Assembly (NCBI RefSeq): GCF_029210395.1
Contig: NZ_JARGDP010000010.1
Location: 1 to 64,000 of the forward strand
Origin: Petrocella sp. FN5
GTDB taxonomy: Bacteria; Bacillota; Clostridia; Lachnospirales; Vallitaleaceae
Length of the DNA: 64,000 nucleotides
Reading direction: 5' to 3'
Under the pieces are notes generated by a model. It was not told the DNA's origin. It did no database searches and saw only the letters and a program-made list of their open reading frames with translations. A program made the translations under genes and the position numbers. Below are positions 1-7,544 of the stretch, piece by piece. Position 1 is the first letter of the stretch. Every line of letters begins with the position of its first letter.

Positions 1-1
1 T

Positions 2-82
2 AAAATCTGGTATTATGCAAATCGCTTAAAAGTTGGGCAACCGTTTGCTCTAAAGAGAAATACAAAAGATTTACCAAGTTAA
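2..82 (+). CDS. possible 3' end of an upstream gene (partial)
   Basis: An open frame enters from the left edge and runs 26 codons to a TAA at 80-82. Its peptide has protein-like composition (it contains WYYANRLKVGQPF) but I do not recognise it. No start codon is visible, so it can only be the C-terminus of a gene lying outside the window, or a chance open frame. It is followed by about 110 bp of AT-rich intergenic DNA before the AraC-type gene. Confidence is low because the evidence is only an open frame. Confidence 0.3.
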   Translation, partial: KIWYYANRLKVGQPFALKRNTKDLPS

Positions 83-190
83 ATAGCCATCTGCTTTCAT
101 CTACTTGTCTAGTATAGTATTAATTATCTTTATATTCTTTTAAAAATCTGTTATAATTTACATAAATCCGATGTGAAATGAGGTTTAGTT

Positions 191-910
191 GTGAAAAATT
201 CCTTGATAAAAGAAAAACTTAAAAATCTTGATATACATTATAAACATCCATCCTATGCTCTTGAGTGCAAATTATTGAAAGAAATTAGACAAGGTTATTT
301 GTCAAGTGCCGCACACACCCTCAAAGAAATTAATGCCTTAGAAAAACCAAGCTTGGCTAGAGATTCCATTCGCTCTACAAAGAACTCTCTAATAGGCTCA
401 TGCACATTATTTACCCGTGCTGTTATTGAAGCCGGTGTTAATTCAGAAGATGCCTTCGACTTAAGCGATGTCTTTATAAAACATATAGAAAGTTTGGATA
501 AAAAAGACGATCTTATCGCCTTTGAATACGAGATGCTTGAAACCTGTATTAAGCTTATTCAAAATGCTGTTATTTTCAATTATCCATTTCCAATCTCTAA
601 GGTGGCTAAGCATATATATGAAAACGCCACATCTAAGATAACCGTCTCCACTTTGGCGGAACTAACCCATTTATCACCCGACTATCTTTCAAAGCTTTTT
701 TACAAAGAGGTTGGCGTATCCATTACTGATTATATACAAAAGCAAAAAGTGGAGGTTGCAAAAAACTTTTTAGAATTTTCACAAATGAAAGTAACGGATA
801 TCGCAACACTTCTTGAATTTTGTAATCCAGGTTACTTTTCTAATGTTTTTAAAAATCATACAGGAATGAGTCCGGCTTTATATCGAAAGTCTACCACCAT
901 TGACACTTAA
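191..910 (+). CDS. AraC family transcriptional regulator
   Basis: A 239-residue protein with a helical N-terminal region (about 1-140) that lacks a cupin or recognisable ligand domain, and a C-terminal AraC/XylS double helix-turn-helix. The second HTH shows the family signature near the C-terminus: DIATLLEFCNPGYFSNVFKN followed by GMSPALYR. The start is GTG at 191; the next in-frame Met is much further in. The gene stands alone and ends in its own terminator, so it probably acts on distant targets or on a gene left of the window. Family membership is clear from the HTH; the inducer and targets cannot be inferred. The N-terminal region resembles that of many clostridial AraC proteins of unknown function. 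Confidence 0.85.
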   Translation: MKNSLIKEKLKNLDIHYKHPSYALECKLLKEIRQGYLSSAAHTLKEINALEKPSLARDSIRSTKNSLIGSCTLFTRAVIEAGVNSEDAFDLSDVFIKHIESLDKKDDLIAFEYEMLETCIKLIQNAVIFNYPFPISKVAKHIYENATSKITVSTLAELTHLSPDYLSKLFYKEVGVSITDYIQKQKVEVAKNFLEFSQMKVTDIATLLEFCNPGYFSNVFKNHTGMSPALYRKSTTIDT

Positions 911-928
911 GTCAACTTCTCAAACACG

Positions 929-959
929 AAAAAAACGCCTAAATGTATAGCGTTTTTTT
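929..959 (+). terminator. rho-independent terminator after the AraC gene
   Basis: A ten-base arm (AAAAAAACGC) pairs with GCGTTTTTTT across an 11-nt loop, ending in a T run, 19 bases after the AraC stop codon. The A/T symmetry means it could also stop transcripts of the HDOD gene coming from the right. Confidence 0.75.
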
Positions 960-1030
960 GTGTTGCTACTTCTATGGTTAAAGGGTCAAAACTAAGTTTC
1001 ACTAAATTTACATACAATATATAGATTACG

Positions 1031-1096
1031 TTGATGCATTCATAACTATATATTGTATGCAAAAGTTCAACTATATAGTTTTGACACCTTAACCTT
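1031..1096. repeat. dispersed intergenic repeat, copy 1
   Basis: A stretch of about 66 bp matches 2649-2715 at roughly 57 of 66 positions by eye, including the shared block AAAGTTCAACTATATA. Both copies lie in non-coding DNA flanking the same group of signalling genes. Neither copy has a convincing hairpin or coding frame, so its role is unknown. Confidence 0.65.
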
Positions 1097-1942
1097 CTAT
1101 ATAAATATTTGCTCTTCTGAAATAATTTTTTCAACATTCATCATAATTTGATTCAAATCCCCTTCATCCAAGTCTAGAATCTTAACCGCATCCGTAAAAA
1201 ATTCATGGCCTAGGGTATCTATTCCTTCATGAATACCCATCATCATGACCAAGCCGTCGGATATATGTACAATAGATACCAGTTCGATATTCTCCATAGA
1301 CTGAAAAGGCTTATGGTGAAATTCAATAGCATCCACAAGTTCAGATGCCAGATTCCATTTTTCAACAATACGGGCACCTACTTGACCATGATTAAAACCT
1401 AAAATCTCTTCTTCAGCTGCAACATAGGGCATGACTTCGTTACTAATCTTCTTTAAGATCTCTTGGTAAGATTCATGAACGAACTCATCAAGAATAACTT
1501 TTCCAACATCTTTTAGTAAACCTGCTGTATATGCAATATCTGGGTTAGGGTATTTGGCTTTTTTGGCAATAGCTCTTGCCATAATCGCTGAAATCTGAGA
1601 TTGTCGCCAAAGGGCATTTCGTTCATAAGAATAGCCTTTTAGTTCTTTTTCCATTACTTTTCCAACCGTGGAAGCCAATACCAAAGATTGGACTGTATCG
1701 AAACCTAAAAGAACAGTCGCATCTGCAACCGTCTTTATCTGACGCCTTCCACTATAAAAAGCAGAATTAGCCATTTTCAACATCTTTGTTGTTAATCCTT
1801 GATCTTTCATGACTTCACGTTCTATATCCACCGCAGCGGATTTTGGTTCCTTTAGCAATGCCATGATGTTGATGACCGTCTGAGGAAATGCCGGTATATC
1901 ATCTACTTTTTCTATTAATTCTTCCAATGTCATTTTTGCCAC
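1097..1942 (-). CDS. HDOD domain protein
   Basis: About 280 residues made almost entirely of one HDOD domain, a catalytically silent relative of the HD phosphohydrolase fold found in signal-transduction proteins. The N-terminal part carries the typical IPAFPQTV...LLK pattern and the MLKMANSAFYSG segment of HDOD proteins. The helix containing YTAGLLKDVGKVILDEF keeps the shape of an HD motif without the catalytic His-Asp pair (KD in place of HD). I chose GTG at 1942 because GAGGTG lies six bases upstream; a GTG at 1951 is also in frame but has no Shine-Dalgarno. It is divergent from a CheX-like gene and near an EAL-HDOD gene, which suggests a shared signalling or motility context. Its partner and signal are unknown. 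Confidence 0.85.
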   Translation of the reverse strand: MAKMTLEELIEKVDDIPAFPQTVINIMALLKEPKSAAVDIEREVMKDQGLTTKMLKMANSAFYSGRRQIKTVADATVLLGFDTVQSLVLASTVGKVMEKELKGYSYERNALWRQSQISAIMARAIAKKAKYPNPDIAYTAGLLKDVGKVILDEFVHESYQEILKKISNEVMPYVAAEEEILGFNHGQVGARIVEKWNLASELVDAIEFHHKPFQSMENIELVSIVHISDGLVMMMGIHEGIDTLGHEFFTDAVKILDLDEGDLNQIMMNVEKIISEEQIFI

Positions 1943-2042
1943 TTTTTTCACCTCGAAGTCATTCCTTAGTATATAGGTTACAACTATTATACACTATAAT
2001 CTATCATCTTTAAAACTATTAATGTTTTATTTTAAGGAAAGT

Positions 2043-2072
2043 TTGTCAATGACAATATTTTCATGTTATAAT
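2043..2072 (+). promoter_or_regulatory. sigma-A type promoter for the cheX-like gene
   Basis: TTGTCA and TATAAT are separated by 18 bases. Transcription would begin near 2079, which rules out the in-frame ATG at 2074 and supports translation from 2110. Confidence 0.6.
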
Positions 2073-2109
2073 CATGAGGTCAATTACATTCGATTTAGGA
2101 GGATATACC

Positions 2110-2583
2110 ATGGCAAATGTTGAATATATCAATCCTTTCATATCTGCATCTAAAAGGGTTATGAAAGATTTTTGCAATATCGATACAGAGATGGGTAAGC
2201 CCTATCTTACAAAAACAGTTTTTGAAGGTGATAAGTTTGTCATCTTAGTTGGTATAACAGGACAACTCACAGGACAAGTTATACTCAGTATGTCCAATGA
2301 TACGGCTTGTAATATTGCTTCACATATGATGATGGGCATGCCCGTTCCTGAGCTGAATGATATGGCAGCAAGTGCTGTTAGCGAGTTGGCCAACATGATT
2401 CTTGGCAACACCGCAACCATTTTTTCAACCCAAGGTATTATCATTGATATTACACCACCATCTATTCTAGTGGGAAAAGACATGACCATTACGGTTAGTG
2501 ATTCAAAAACCATTTGTGTTCCTTTGACTTACGAAGGCGATCATGCATTAGAATTAAACATTGCTATCAAATCCAAAGAATAA
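2110..2583 (+). CDS. cheX: CheX-like chemotaxis phosphatase
   Basis: A 157-residue protein of the CheC/CheX/FliY phosphatase family. The diagnostic active-site helix is visible as SELANMILGNTA, giving the E-x2-N pair that in CheX attacks phospho-CheY. Only one such helix is present, as expected for CheX rather than the two-site CheC. Translation should start at ATG 2110, preceded by TTAGGAGG with good spacing; a longer frame from 2074 would start at the predicted transcription start. CheX proteins are cytoplasmic and act on CheY-P or other response regulators. No CheY or CheA lies in the window, so the target is not defined here. The gene ends in its own terminator. Confidence 0.85.
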   Translation: MANVEYINPFISASKRVMKDFCNIDTEMGKPYLTKTVFEGDKFVILVGITGQLTGQVILSMSNDTACNIASHMMMGMPVPELNDMAASAVSELANMILGNTATIFSTQGIIIDITPPSILVGKDMTITVSDSKTICVPLTYEGDHALELNIAIKSKE

Positions 2584-2589
2584 TATTCG

Positions 2590-2629
2590 GACGGTTTACA
2601 TTTTCTCAAAAATGAAGCCGTCTTTTTTA
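2590..2629 (+). terminator. rho-independent terminator after cheX
   Basis: GACGG pairs with CCGTC, with an inner ATTTT/AAAAT helix, and is followed by a T-rich tract (TCTTTTTTAT). It begins seven bases after the stop codon. Confidence 0.7.
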
Positions 2630-2648
2630 TGTTCGCTACCTTAGAATC

Positions 2649-2715
2649 TTGATACATTCATAACCATACATTGAATGGGAAAGTTCAACTATATACTTTT
2701 GATATCTTAATCCTT
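2649..2715. repeat. dispersed intergenic repeat, copy 2
   Basis: Second copy of the roughly 66 bp repeat at 1031-1096, in the same orientation on the + strand. It follows the cheX terminator and precedes the promoter region of the EAL-HDOD gene. Confidence 0.65.
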
Positions 2716-2856
2716 TTTTCTATGCAAAATATTATATTTATAGTACAATGAGACTGTCTTGTCTAACTTGCTTAGGCTAAATTCCTCATGTAATGGCCAA
2801 AAGTATATTTGATACAGTCGAATCTCACCATTGAGCTACTATAAGGAGGTCTCAAA

Positions 2857-4104
2857 TTGGATATTTTTGTTGCGCGTCAGCCCATATTTAATAAGAATCT
2901 TGCCGTGATTGCGTATGAACTCTTATACCGTGATAGTGACCAGAATTTTTTTAATACAAGCATTGCCTCTGATATCGCTACAGCCATACTTCTCATGAAC
3001 AGCTACTTTCACTTTGGTATTGATCATTTGGTTGGACAGTCGACGGCTTTTATTAATTTTGATGCGCGCTTAATTCATTCGGACATTCCACAACTCTTAT
3101 CCACAAAAAACGTGGTCATTGAAATATTAGAGGATGTCAAACCGGAACCACACACCCTAGAAAAGTTAGAAAAACTTAGACGAGATGGCTATACCATTGC
3201 TATTGATGATTTTGTCTTGGACTATCCATACCGTGAAATCATAAGTCTATCTCAAATCATCAAAGTAGATTTTTTAAATAACTCTAGAGAAGATATTCGA
3301 AAAATATGCTACAAATTCAGTAAGCAAGGTAAGTTACTTCTTGCAGAAAAAGTCGAAACCCACGAAGACTTTGAATGGGCCAAGAAGCTAGGTTTTGACT
3401 ACTTTCAAGGTTATTTTTTTGCGAGACCTCATATGATAAAAAGCAAAGATCTTACTGGAAGTTCTGCCCAGTTTCTTCGTCTTTTTGAAGCGCTACAGGA
3501 ACCGGAACCGGATTTTAAAAAAATCACCAGTATCATTGAAATAGATGTTTTTCTAACTTATAAACTATTACGCATTGTAAACTCTAGCTTTTCACTGGGT
3601 ACTCAAATAGCCTCTGTACATCAAGCCCTTTCCATTTTAGGAATCAATGCTTTTAGCAAGTGGCTCTCCTTAGCATCCCTACAAGTTCTGAGTAAGTCAC
3701 ATGCTAGTGAGTTGGTCAAGACCGCAATGATACGGTCTAAGTTTTTAGAACATATGGCTTTTCATGCCACTTCACTGGAAGGTCATGAAGACGAACTGGC
3801 GCTTATGGGCATTCTCTCTGTTATCGATGTGCTCTTGCAAGAACCTATGACAGAAGTCGTAAAAAATCTTCCTCTAACGCCGGATGTGAAAAAAACTTTT
3901 CTCGGGCAGGAAAACCTCTATCTCTATCCATATCAATTATGCTTAGCATATGAACAAGGGGATTTTTCCAGACTTGAAGCTTATGCTGATATGATAGAAT
4001 ATAATCTCCACCAACTTTCCTCTGACTATGTTGATGCTGTTAAATGGGCTGAAGGACTCTTCCTGTATATGAATGATATTGACAACGAGTTTGTAATAAA
4101 ATAA
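2857..4104 (+). CDS. EAL-HDOD signalling protein (YuxH-like, degenerate EAL)
   Basis: A 415-residue two-domain protein: an N-terminal EAL-type domain (about 1-200) and a C-terminal HDOD domain (about 200-400), the arrangement of YuxH/CdgJ proteins. The EAL signature itself is replaced by YELLYRD. The DDF motif (AIDDF), the EKVE segment and QGYFFARP are retained, so the fold is intact but cyclic-di-GMP hydrolysis is doubtful. Such proteins more often act as protein-interaction or motility regulators. The start is TTG at 2857, well supported by AAGGAGGT at 2843-2850. It sits between a cheX-like gene and prfC, with an independent 5' region. Confidence 0.88.
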   Translation: MDIFVARQPIFNKNLAVIAYELLYRDSDQNFFNTSIASDIATAILLMNSYFHFGIDHLVGQSTAFINFDARLIHSDIPQLLSTKNVVIEILEDVKPEPHTLEKLEKLRRDGYTIAIDDFVLDYPYREIISLSQIIKVDFLNNSREDIRKICYKFSKQGKLLLAEKVETHEDFEWAKKLGFDYFQGYFFARPHMIKSKDLTGSSAQFLRLFEALQEPEPDFKKITSIIEIDVFLTYKLLRIVNSSFSLGTQIASVHQALSILGINAFSKWLSLASLQVLSKSHASELVKTAMIRSKFLEHMAFHATSLEGHEDELALMGILSVIDVLLQEPMTEVVKNLPLTPDVKKTFLGQENLYLYPYQLCLAYEQGDFSRLEAYADMIEYNLHQLSSDYVDAVKWAEGLFLYMNDIDNEFVIK

Positions 4105-4133
4105 TTGACAATCTCTTTCATACGTTATAACAT
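4105..4133 (+). promoter_or_regulatory. candidate promoter for prfC
   Basis: A perfect TTGACA begins one base after the stop codon of the preceding gene. A weak -10 (TAACAT, 17-base spacing, or TATAAC at 15) follows. It would give an untranslated leader of about 60 bases ahead of prfC. Confidence 0.45.
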
Positions 4134-4198
4134 CTTGAAGTAAGAATGTCGCTTATTTGCCCACAAGGGCATTGAACTTTTATTAGAAAGGCTATCTC

Positions 4199-5803
4199 AT
4201 GTCAAGTAAAAAATATAATTATAGTGAAGAAATTCAAAGAAGGCGTACTTTCGCCATCATCTCCCATCCTGATGCAGGAAAAACAACTTTGACCGAAAAA
4301 TTCCTACTTTATGGTGGTGCTATCCGTGAGGCTGGCTCCGTAAAATCCAGACGTTCTAACAAACATGCTGTATCTGACTGGATGGAAATCGAAAAACAAA
4401 GAGGTATATCCGTTACCTCATCCGTTCTTCAATTTAACTACCAAGACCATTGCATCAACATCTTAGATACACCTGGACATCAGGACTTTAGTGAAGACAC
4501 TTATCGTACACTTATTGCCGCAGACAGTGCTGTTATGGTTATCGATAGTAATAAGGGTGTTGAGGCGCAAACAAAAAAGCTTTTTCAAGTCTGTAAAATG
4601 CGCGGTATTCCCATTTTTACTTTTATTAATAAGATGGACCGACTAGGTCGAGATCCATTTGATTTGATTGATGATTTAGAGGAAGCCTTGGGTATACGCT
4701 CTTACCCCGTAGACTGGCCAATCGGTAACGGTAAGGACTTTCGTGGTGTTTACAACCGTTTAGAAAAGCGTATTGAGCTCTTTAATGAAGGTAATCATGG
4801 TCAATCCATGGCCAACATCGTCACCGGAGAAGTCACGGATGATGCTTTTAGGCTACTTCTTGGTTCCGACTTACATGATAAACTATTAGAAGATATTGAA
4901 TTACTGGATATGGCCGGAGATGATTTTGATCTTCATAAAATCTTAAGCGGGGCGTTAACACCGGTTTATTTTGGTAGTGCTTTAACCAATTTTGGTGTTG
5001 AGCCTTTTCTTCAAAGTTTTCTTGATATAACACCACCGCCTATGGCCAGAAAGAGTAATATGGGCTATATTGATCCTGAAGATAAAAATTTTACAGGTTT
5101 TATCTTTAAGATACAAGCCAACATGGACCCAAACCATCGAGATCGTATCGCATTCCTAAGGATATGTTCCGGTCAATATGAAAAAGGTATGACTGTCAAT
5201 CATGTAAATATGGGGAAAAAGGTCAAACTGGCTCAGCCTCAACAGTTTATGGCACAAGACAGAGTCATTGTTGAGTCTGCCTACTCAGGCGATATTATTG
5301 GTTTACATGATCCGGGTATTTACAACATTGGCGATACGCTAACCTTCGACAATGTTGCCCTTGAATATGAAGGTATTCCCCAATTTGCGCCGGAGTTCTT
5401 TATGAAGATCTCAACCATTAATGCCATGAAAAGAAAACAATTCTTAAAGGGCTTAAATCAATTGGCTCAAGAGGGTACGATTCAGGTTTATCGCAGGCCT
5501 TTTGCTGGGACTGAGGAATTAATTGTTGGTGTTGTTGGGGTGCTTCAATTTGAAGTGTTAGAATATCGTCTTACCCATGAGTATGGTGTAGAAATCAATA
5601 CCCAGCGTATGCCTTATCGTTTTATTCGTTGGGTCAATGATGATTTTGATATGAACAAGTTGAATCTGACTATGGATTCTTTAGTAGGACATGATAAAGA
5701 TGACCGACCCGTCATCTTCTTCCAAAATGAATGGTCTATTAGAATGATTCAAGAGAGAAATAAAGGTTTGGTACTAAGAGAAACGTCACTAGTGACTTTG
5801 TAA
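4199..5803 (+). CDS. prfC: peptide chain release factor 3 (RF3)
   Basis: A 534-residue translational GTPase that removes RF1/RF2 from the ribosome after peptide release. The G1 motif HPDAGKTT is at residues 23-30, G3 is DTPGHQDF, and G4 is NKMD in TFINKMDRLGRDP. The IEKQRGISVTSSV switch I segment and the RF3 C-terminal region are present, and the length matches bacterial PrfC. ATG at 4199 is preceded by AGAAAGG. The gene is monocistronic: the next gene is convergent and separated by about 500 bp containing the first RNA cassette. Identification is secure by motif pattern and length; EF-G and LepA differ in domain content. Confidence 0.96.
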   Translation: MSSKKYNYSEEIQRRRTFAIISHPDAGKTTLTEKFLLYGGAIREAGSVKSRRSNKHAVSDWMEIEKQRGISVTSSVLQFNYQDHCINILDTPGHQDFSEDTYRTLIAADSAVMVIDSNKGVEAQTKKLFQVCKMRGIPIFTFINKMDRLGRDPFDLIDDLEEALGIRSYPVDWPIGNGKDFRGVYNRLEKRIELFNEGNHGQSMANIVTGEVTDDAFRLLLGSDLHDKLLEDIELLDMAGDDFDLHKILSGALTPVYFGSALTNFGVEPFLQSFLDITPPPMARKSNMGYIDPEDKNFTGFIFKIQANMDPNHRDRIAFLRICSGQYEKGMTVNHVNMGKKVKLAQPQQFMAQDRVIVESAYSGDIIGLHDPGIYNIGDTLTFDNVALEYEGIPQFAPEFFMKISTINAMKRKQFLKGLNQLAQEGTIQVYRRPFAGTEELIVGVVGVLQFEVLEYRLTHEYGVEINTQRMPYRFIRWVNDDFDMNKLNLTMDSLVGHDKDDRPVIFFQNEWSIRMIQERNKGLVLRETSLVTL

Positions 5804-5835
5804 ATCACAGGTATTATCGACTGAGTGTAATGTTA

Positions 5836-6072
5836 GGTCATAATCGTAGATGTAACACACAGCTTTTCCTTGCCTTACACTTCGTACGGTCAGCGGAAAA
5901 GCTGTGTATCACATCTACTCGGTAATAAGTCGTCATTTCGTCAATAAAAAGCACTGCTTAATCATCCTTCTTTTTTACATCCATGTAAAAAGGAAGGACG
6001 TTCTACATCCCTGTAGAACTGTGATTAATCAGCGCTTTTTCTTTCCTCATTCGGTTTCGAAAATGTGTCATT
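5836..6072 (-). ncRNA. structured RNA candidate, unit A copy 1 (minus strand)
   Basis: A 237 bp element roughly 90% identical to 8056-8292. It folds into two parts. The arms at 5847-5870 and 5894-5917 pair over 24 bases. Two positions that are A-C mismatches on the + strand become G-U wobbles on the - strand, so the stem is continuous only in a leftward transcript. The second part is a stem of AGAAAAAGC type enclosing two hairpins (about 5966-5996 and 6001-6018). On the - strand their loops read AUGGAU and AGGGAU. No convincing coding frame fits. It lies between the convergent genes prfC and the aldolase gene, 26 bp from the divergent unit B. The strand assignment is inference from wobble pairing. 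Confidence 0.6.
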
Positions 6073-6097
6073 TCAATAAGCTTAAATTCACATACTC

Positions 6098-6128
6098 CAT
6101 ATGATGTGTTAATATAACCAGTAATACC
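6098..6128 (+). promoter_or_regulatory. conserved promoter-like block upstream of unit B copy 1
   Basis: CATATGATGTG and GTAATACC are separated by the same distance (23 bases from start to start) as the equivalent blocks before the other two full unit B copies, while the sequence between them varies. This is what a -35/-10 pair would look like, although it is not a canonical sigma-A promoter. Confidence 0.4.
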
Positions 6129-6280
6129 TAAGTAAGCCAACATCGACTATGAAGTTCCAGGAGTGGCGTTAGCTACATAAGCAAGTCTGCATGGATGCAG
6201 ACCGCCGACTTTTCCTACATGGATGTAGGAACAAGAGGCCGTTGTAGCTAATCCACGGATGGGTTTTCATAGGACCCCTT
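6129..6280 (+). ncRNA. TwoAYGGAY-like structured RNA, unit B copy 1
   Basis: An outer stem pairs CTATGAA (6147-6153) with TTCATAG (6266-6272). An inner stem pairs TTAGCTAC (6169-6176) with GTAGCTAA (6244-6251), extended by GTGG/CCAC. Inside lie two hairpins, 6185-6202 and 6214-6229, whose apical sequence is AUGGAU in both. The linker CCGCCGACTTT between them is kept in all copies. Compared with 8343-8492 and 27932-28160 the stems change by compensatory substitutions. Two AYGGAY loops in one RNA is the defining feature, as I recall it, of the Rfam TwoAYGGAY motif described from Clostridia. Function is unknown. No obvious T-run terminator follows before the aldolase gene's 3' end at 6301. Confidence 0.65.
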
Positions 6281-6300
6281 TAGAAAACTAATTAACTCAT

Positions 6301-7293
6301 TTAATCCTCATCCATAATCTCATCATAAAACTTAGTAAATTCACCCCACGCCGGTGTTCCTACGATCTTCATGGCTGATCTTGGATGCATATTCATCTGA
6401 CCGGTAATCATATAAGGAACATCATACCCCCATATAATCCCTTGCTCTTTGATTTTTGCTACATCATTCTCAATTACATTCAACATCGGTCTCAAACTGT
6501 ACTTAGGATTCTTTAGAAAGCCTAATAACAATTCAATCGGACAATTACCGGCACCTCGTCCTAAACTGGATACAGTCGCATCTAAGTAGCTAATACCAAG
6601 GGTTAAGGCTTCTATCGTATTAGCAAATGCTAGCTGTTGATTATTATGGGCATGAATACCGATCTTCTTGTTGTATTGCTTTCCCACATCCAAATATTTT
6701 TTAGCCAGTAAACGAATCTCTTCAGGATAATAATGACCAAAACTATCCACCAAATATATGATATCCACATTCGATTGTCCCAATAGATGAAGTGCTTCAT
6801 CCAGTTCTCGTTCATTAACATGAGAAACAGCCATAACATTAATACTGGTTTCATACCCTTTCAGATGAAAATCATTTACCATCTCAATCGCTGAAGGAAT
6901 TTGATGAATATAGCACGCTGTACGAATTATATCGATGACACTCTCTGATTTTGGTAAGATATCTTCCTTATAGTTGGTTCGACCCACGTCTGCCATCACA
7001 GATATTTTAAGCTCTGTATTATTGTCCCCTACAATTCTTCTAAGATCTGCTTCCTTACTGAATTTCCAAGGGCCAAAATCATCTTCATTAAAATACTCTG
7101 TTGAAGACTTATAACCAAACTCCATATAATCCACACCCGATTTAACACAAGCTTTATAAACATTCTTCACAAATTCTTCATCAAATCTAAAATCATTCAT
7201 TAGTCCGCCATCGCGAACGGTACAATCCATGACCTTGATATCTTCTCTATAGGAAAGTAAACTACCAACCTTATTAATTTCTTCTAACATCAT
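6301..7293 (-). CDS. DRE-TIM aldolase / HMGL-like family protein
   Basis: A 330-residue protein with the pyruvate carboxyltransferase-type (HMGL-like) TIM barrel. The metal and catalytic segment appears near the N-terminus as VMDCTVRDGGLMNDF, and the C-terminal half has the metal-binding HAHNN motif (GIHAHNNQQLA). These resemble 4-hydroxy-2-oxovalerate aldolase and related clostridial aldolase-domain proteins. No acetaldehyde dehydrogenase partner is next to it, so the physiological substrate is unclear. ATG at 7293 is used; a second ATG at 7290 is equally possible behind AGAAGG. The gene is bracketed with the next one by two direct copies of the RNA cassette. Isopropylmalate or homocitrate synthase are unlikely because it is too short. 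Confidence 0.8.
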   Translation of the reverse strand: MMLEEINKVGSLLSYREDIKVMDCTVRDGGLMNDFRFDEEFVKNVYKACVKSGVDYMEFGYKSSTEYFNEDDFGPWKFSKEADLRRIVGDNNTELKISVMADVGRTNYKEDILPKSESVIDIIRTACYIHQIPSAIEMVNDFHLKGYETSINVMAVSHVNERELDEALHLLGQSNVDIIYLVDSFGHYYPEEIRLLAKKYLDVGKQYNKKIGIHAHNNQQLAFANTIEALTLGISYLDATVSSLGRGAGNCPIELLLGFLKNPKYSLRPMLNVIENDVAKIKEQGIIWGYDVPYMITGQMNMHPRSAMKIVGTPAWGEFTKFYDEIMDED

Positions 7294-7544
7294 CCATTCC
7301 TTCTTTCGTTTTTTGACTTTTCACGTTATTGCTTTAAAGTGTAACATTGTTAAAGTGATTCGTCAATCTTTTTTTTATGCATTACCTGTTTAATCATTTA
7401 TTATACATCAATTCTTCTATAATTTTGGATACTGAATAGAAAGGATGACTTACTTTTTCAGCCTATCCCTTGAATGATATATGCTATTATAATATAATAT
7501 AGCTGTCCATGTCACTCAATTTTTTATGTTGAAATGAGGTATTT

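Noticed and set aside
907-1137. Minus-strand frame of 76 codons between the AraC and HDOD genes
   Set aside because: It runs through the terminator and the intergenic repeat and overlaps the HDOD gene end; composition is AT-driven and there is no ribosome-binding site.
2202-2513. Minus-strand frame of about 100 codons across cheX
   Set aside because: It is the antisense shadow of a well-supported gene with its own promoter, Shine-Dalgarno and active-site motif.
5904-6104. Open frame of 66 codons inside unit A copy 1
   Set aside because: It lies over the conserved stems, has no Shine-Dalgarno, and is not kept in copy 2. The conservation is of RNA structure, not of codons.
5960-6230. Kissing-loop pairing between AUCCAU loops of unit A and AUGGAU loops of unit B on one plus-strand transcript
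   Set aside because: The wobble pattern places unit A on the minus strand, where its loops read AUGGAU like those of unit B. In copy 2 the unit B loops (AGGAA, AGGAC) are not complementary to AUCCAU, so the pairing is not conserved.
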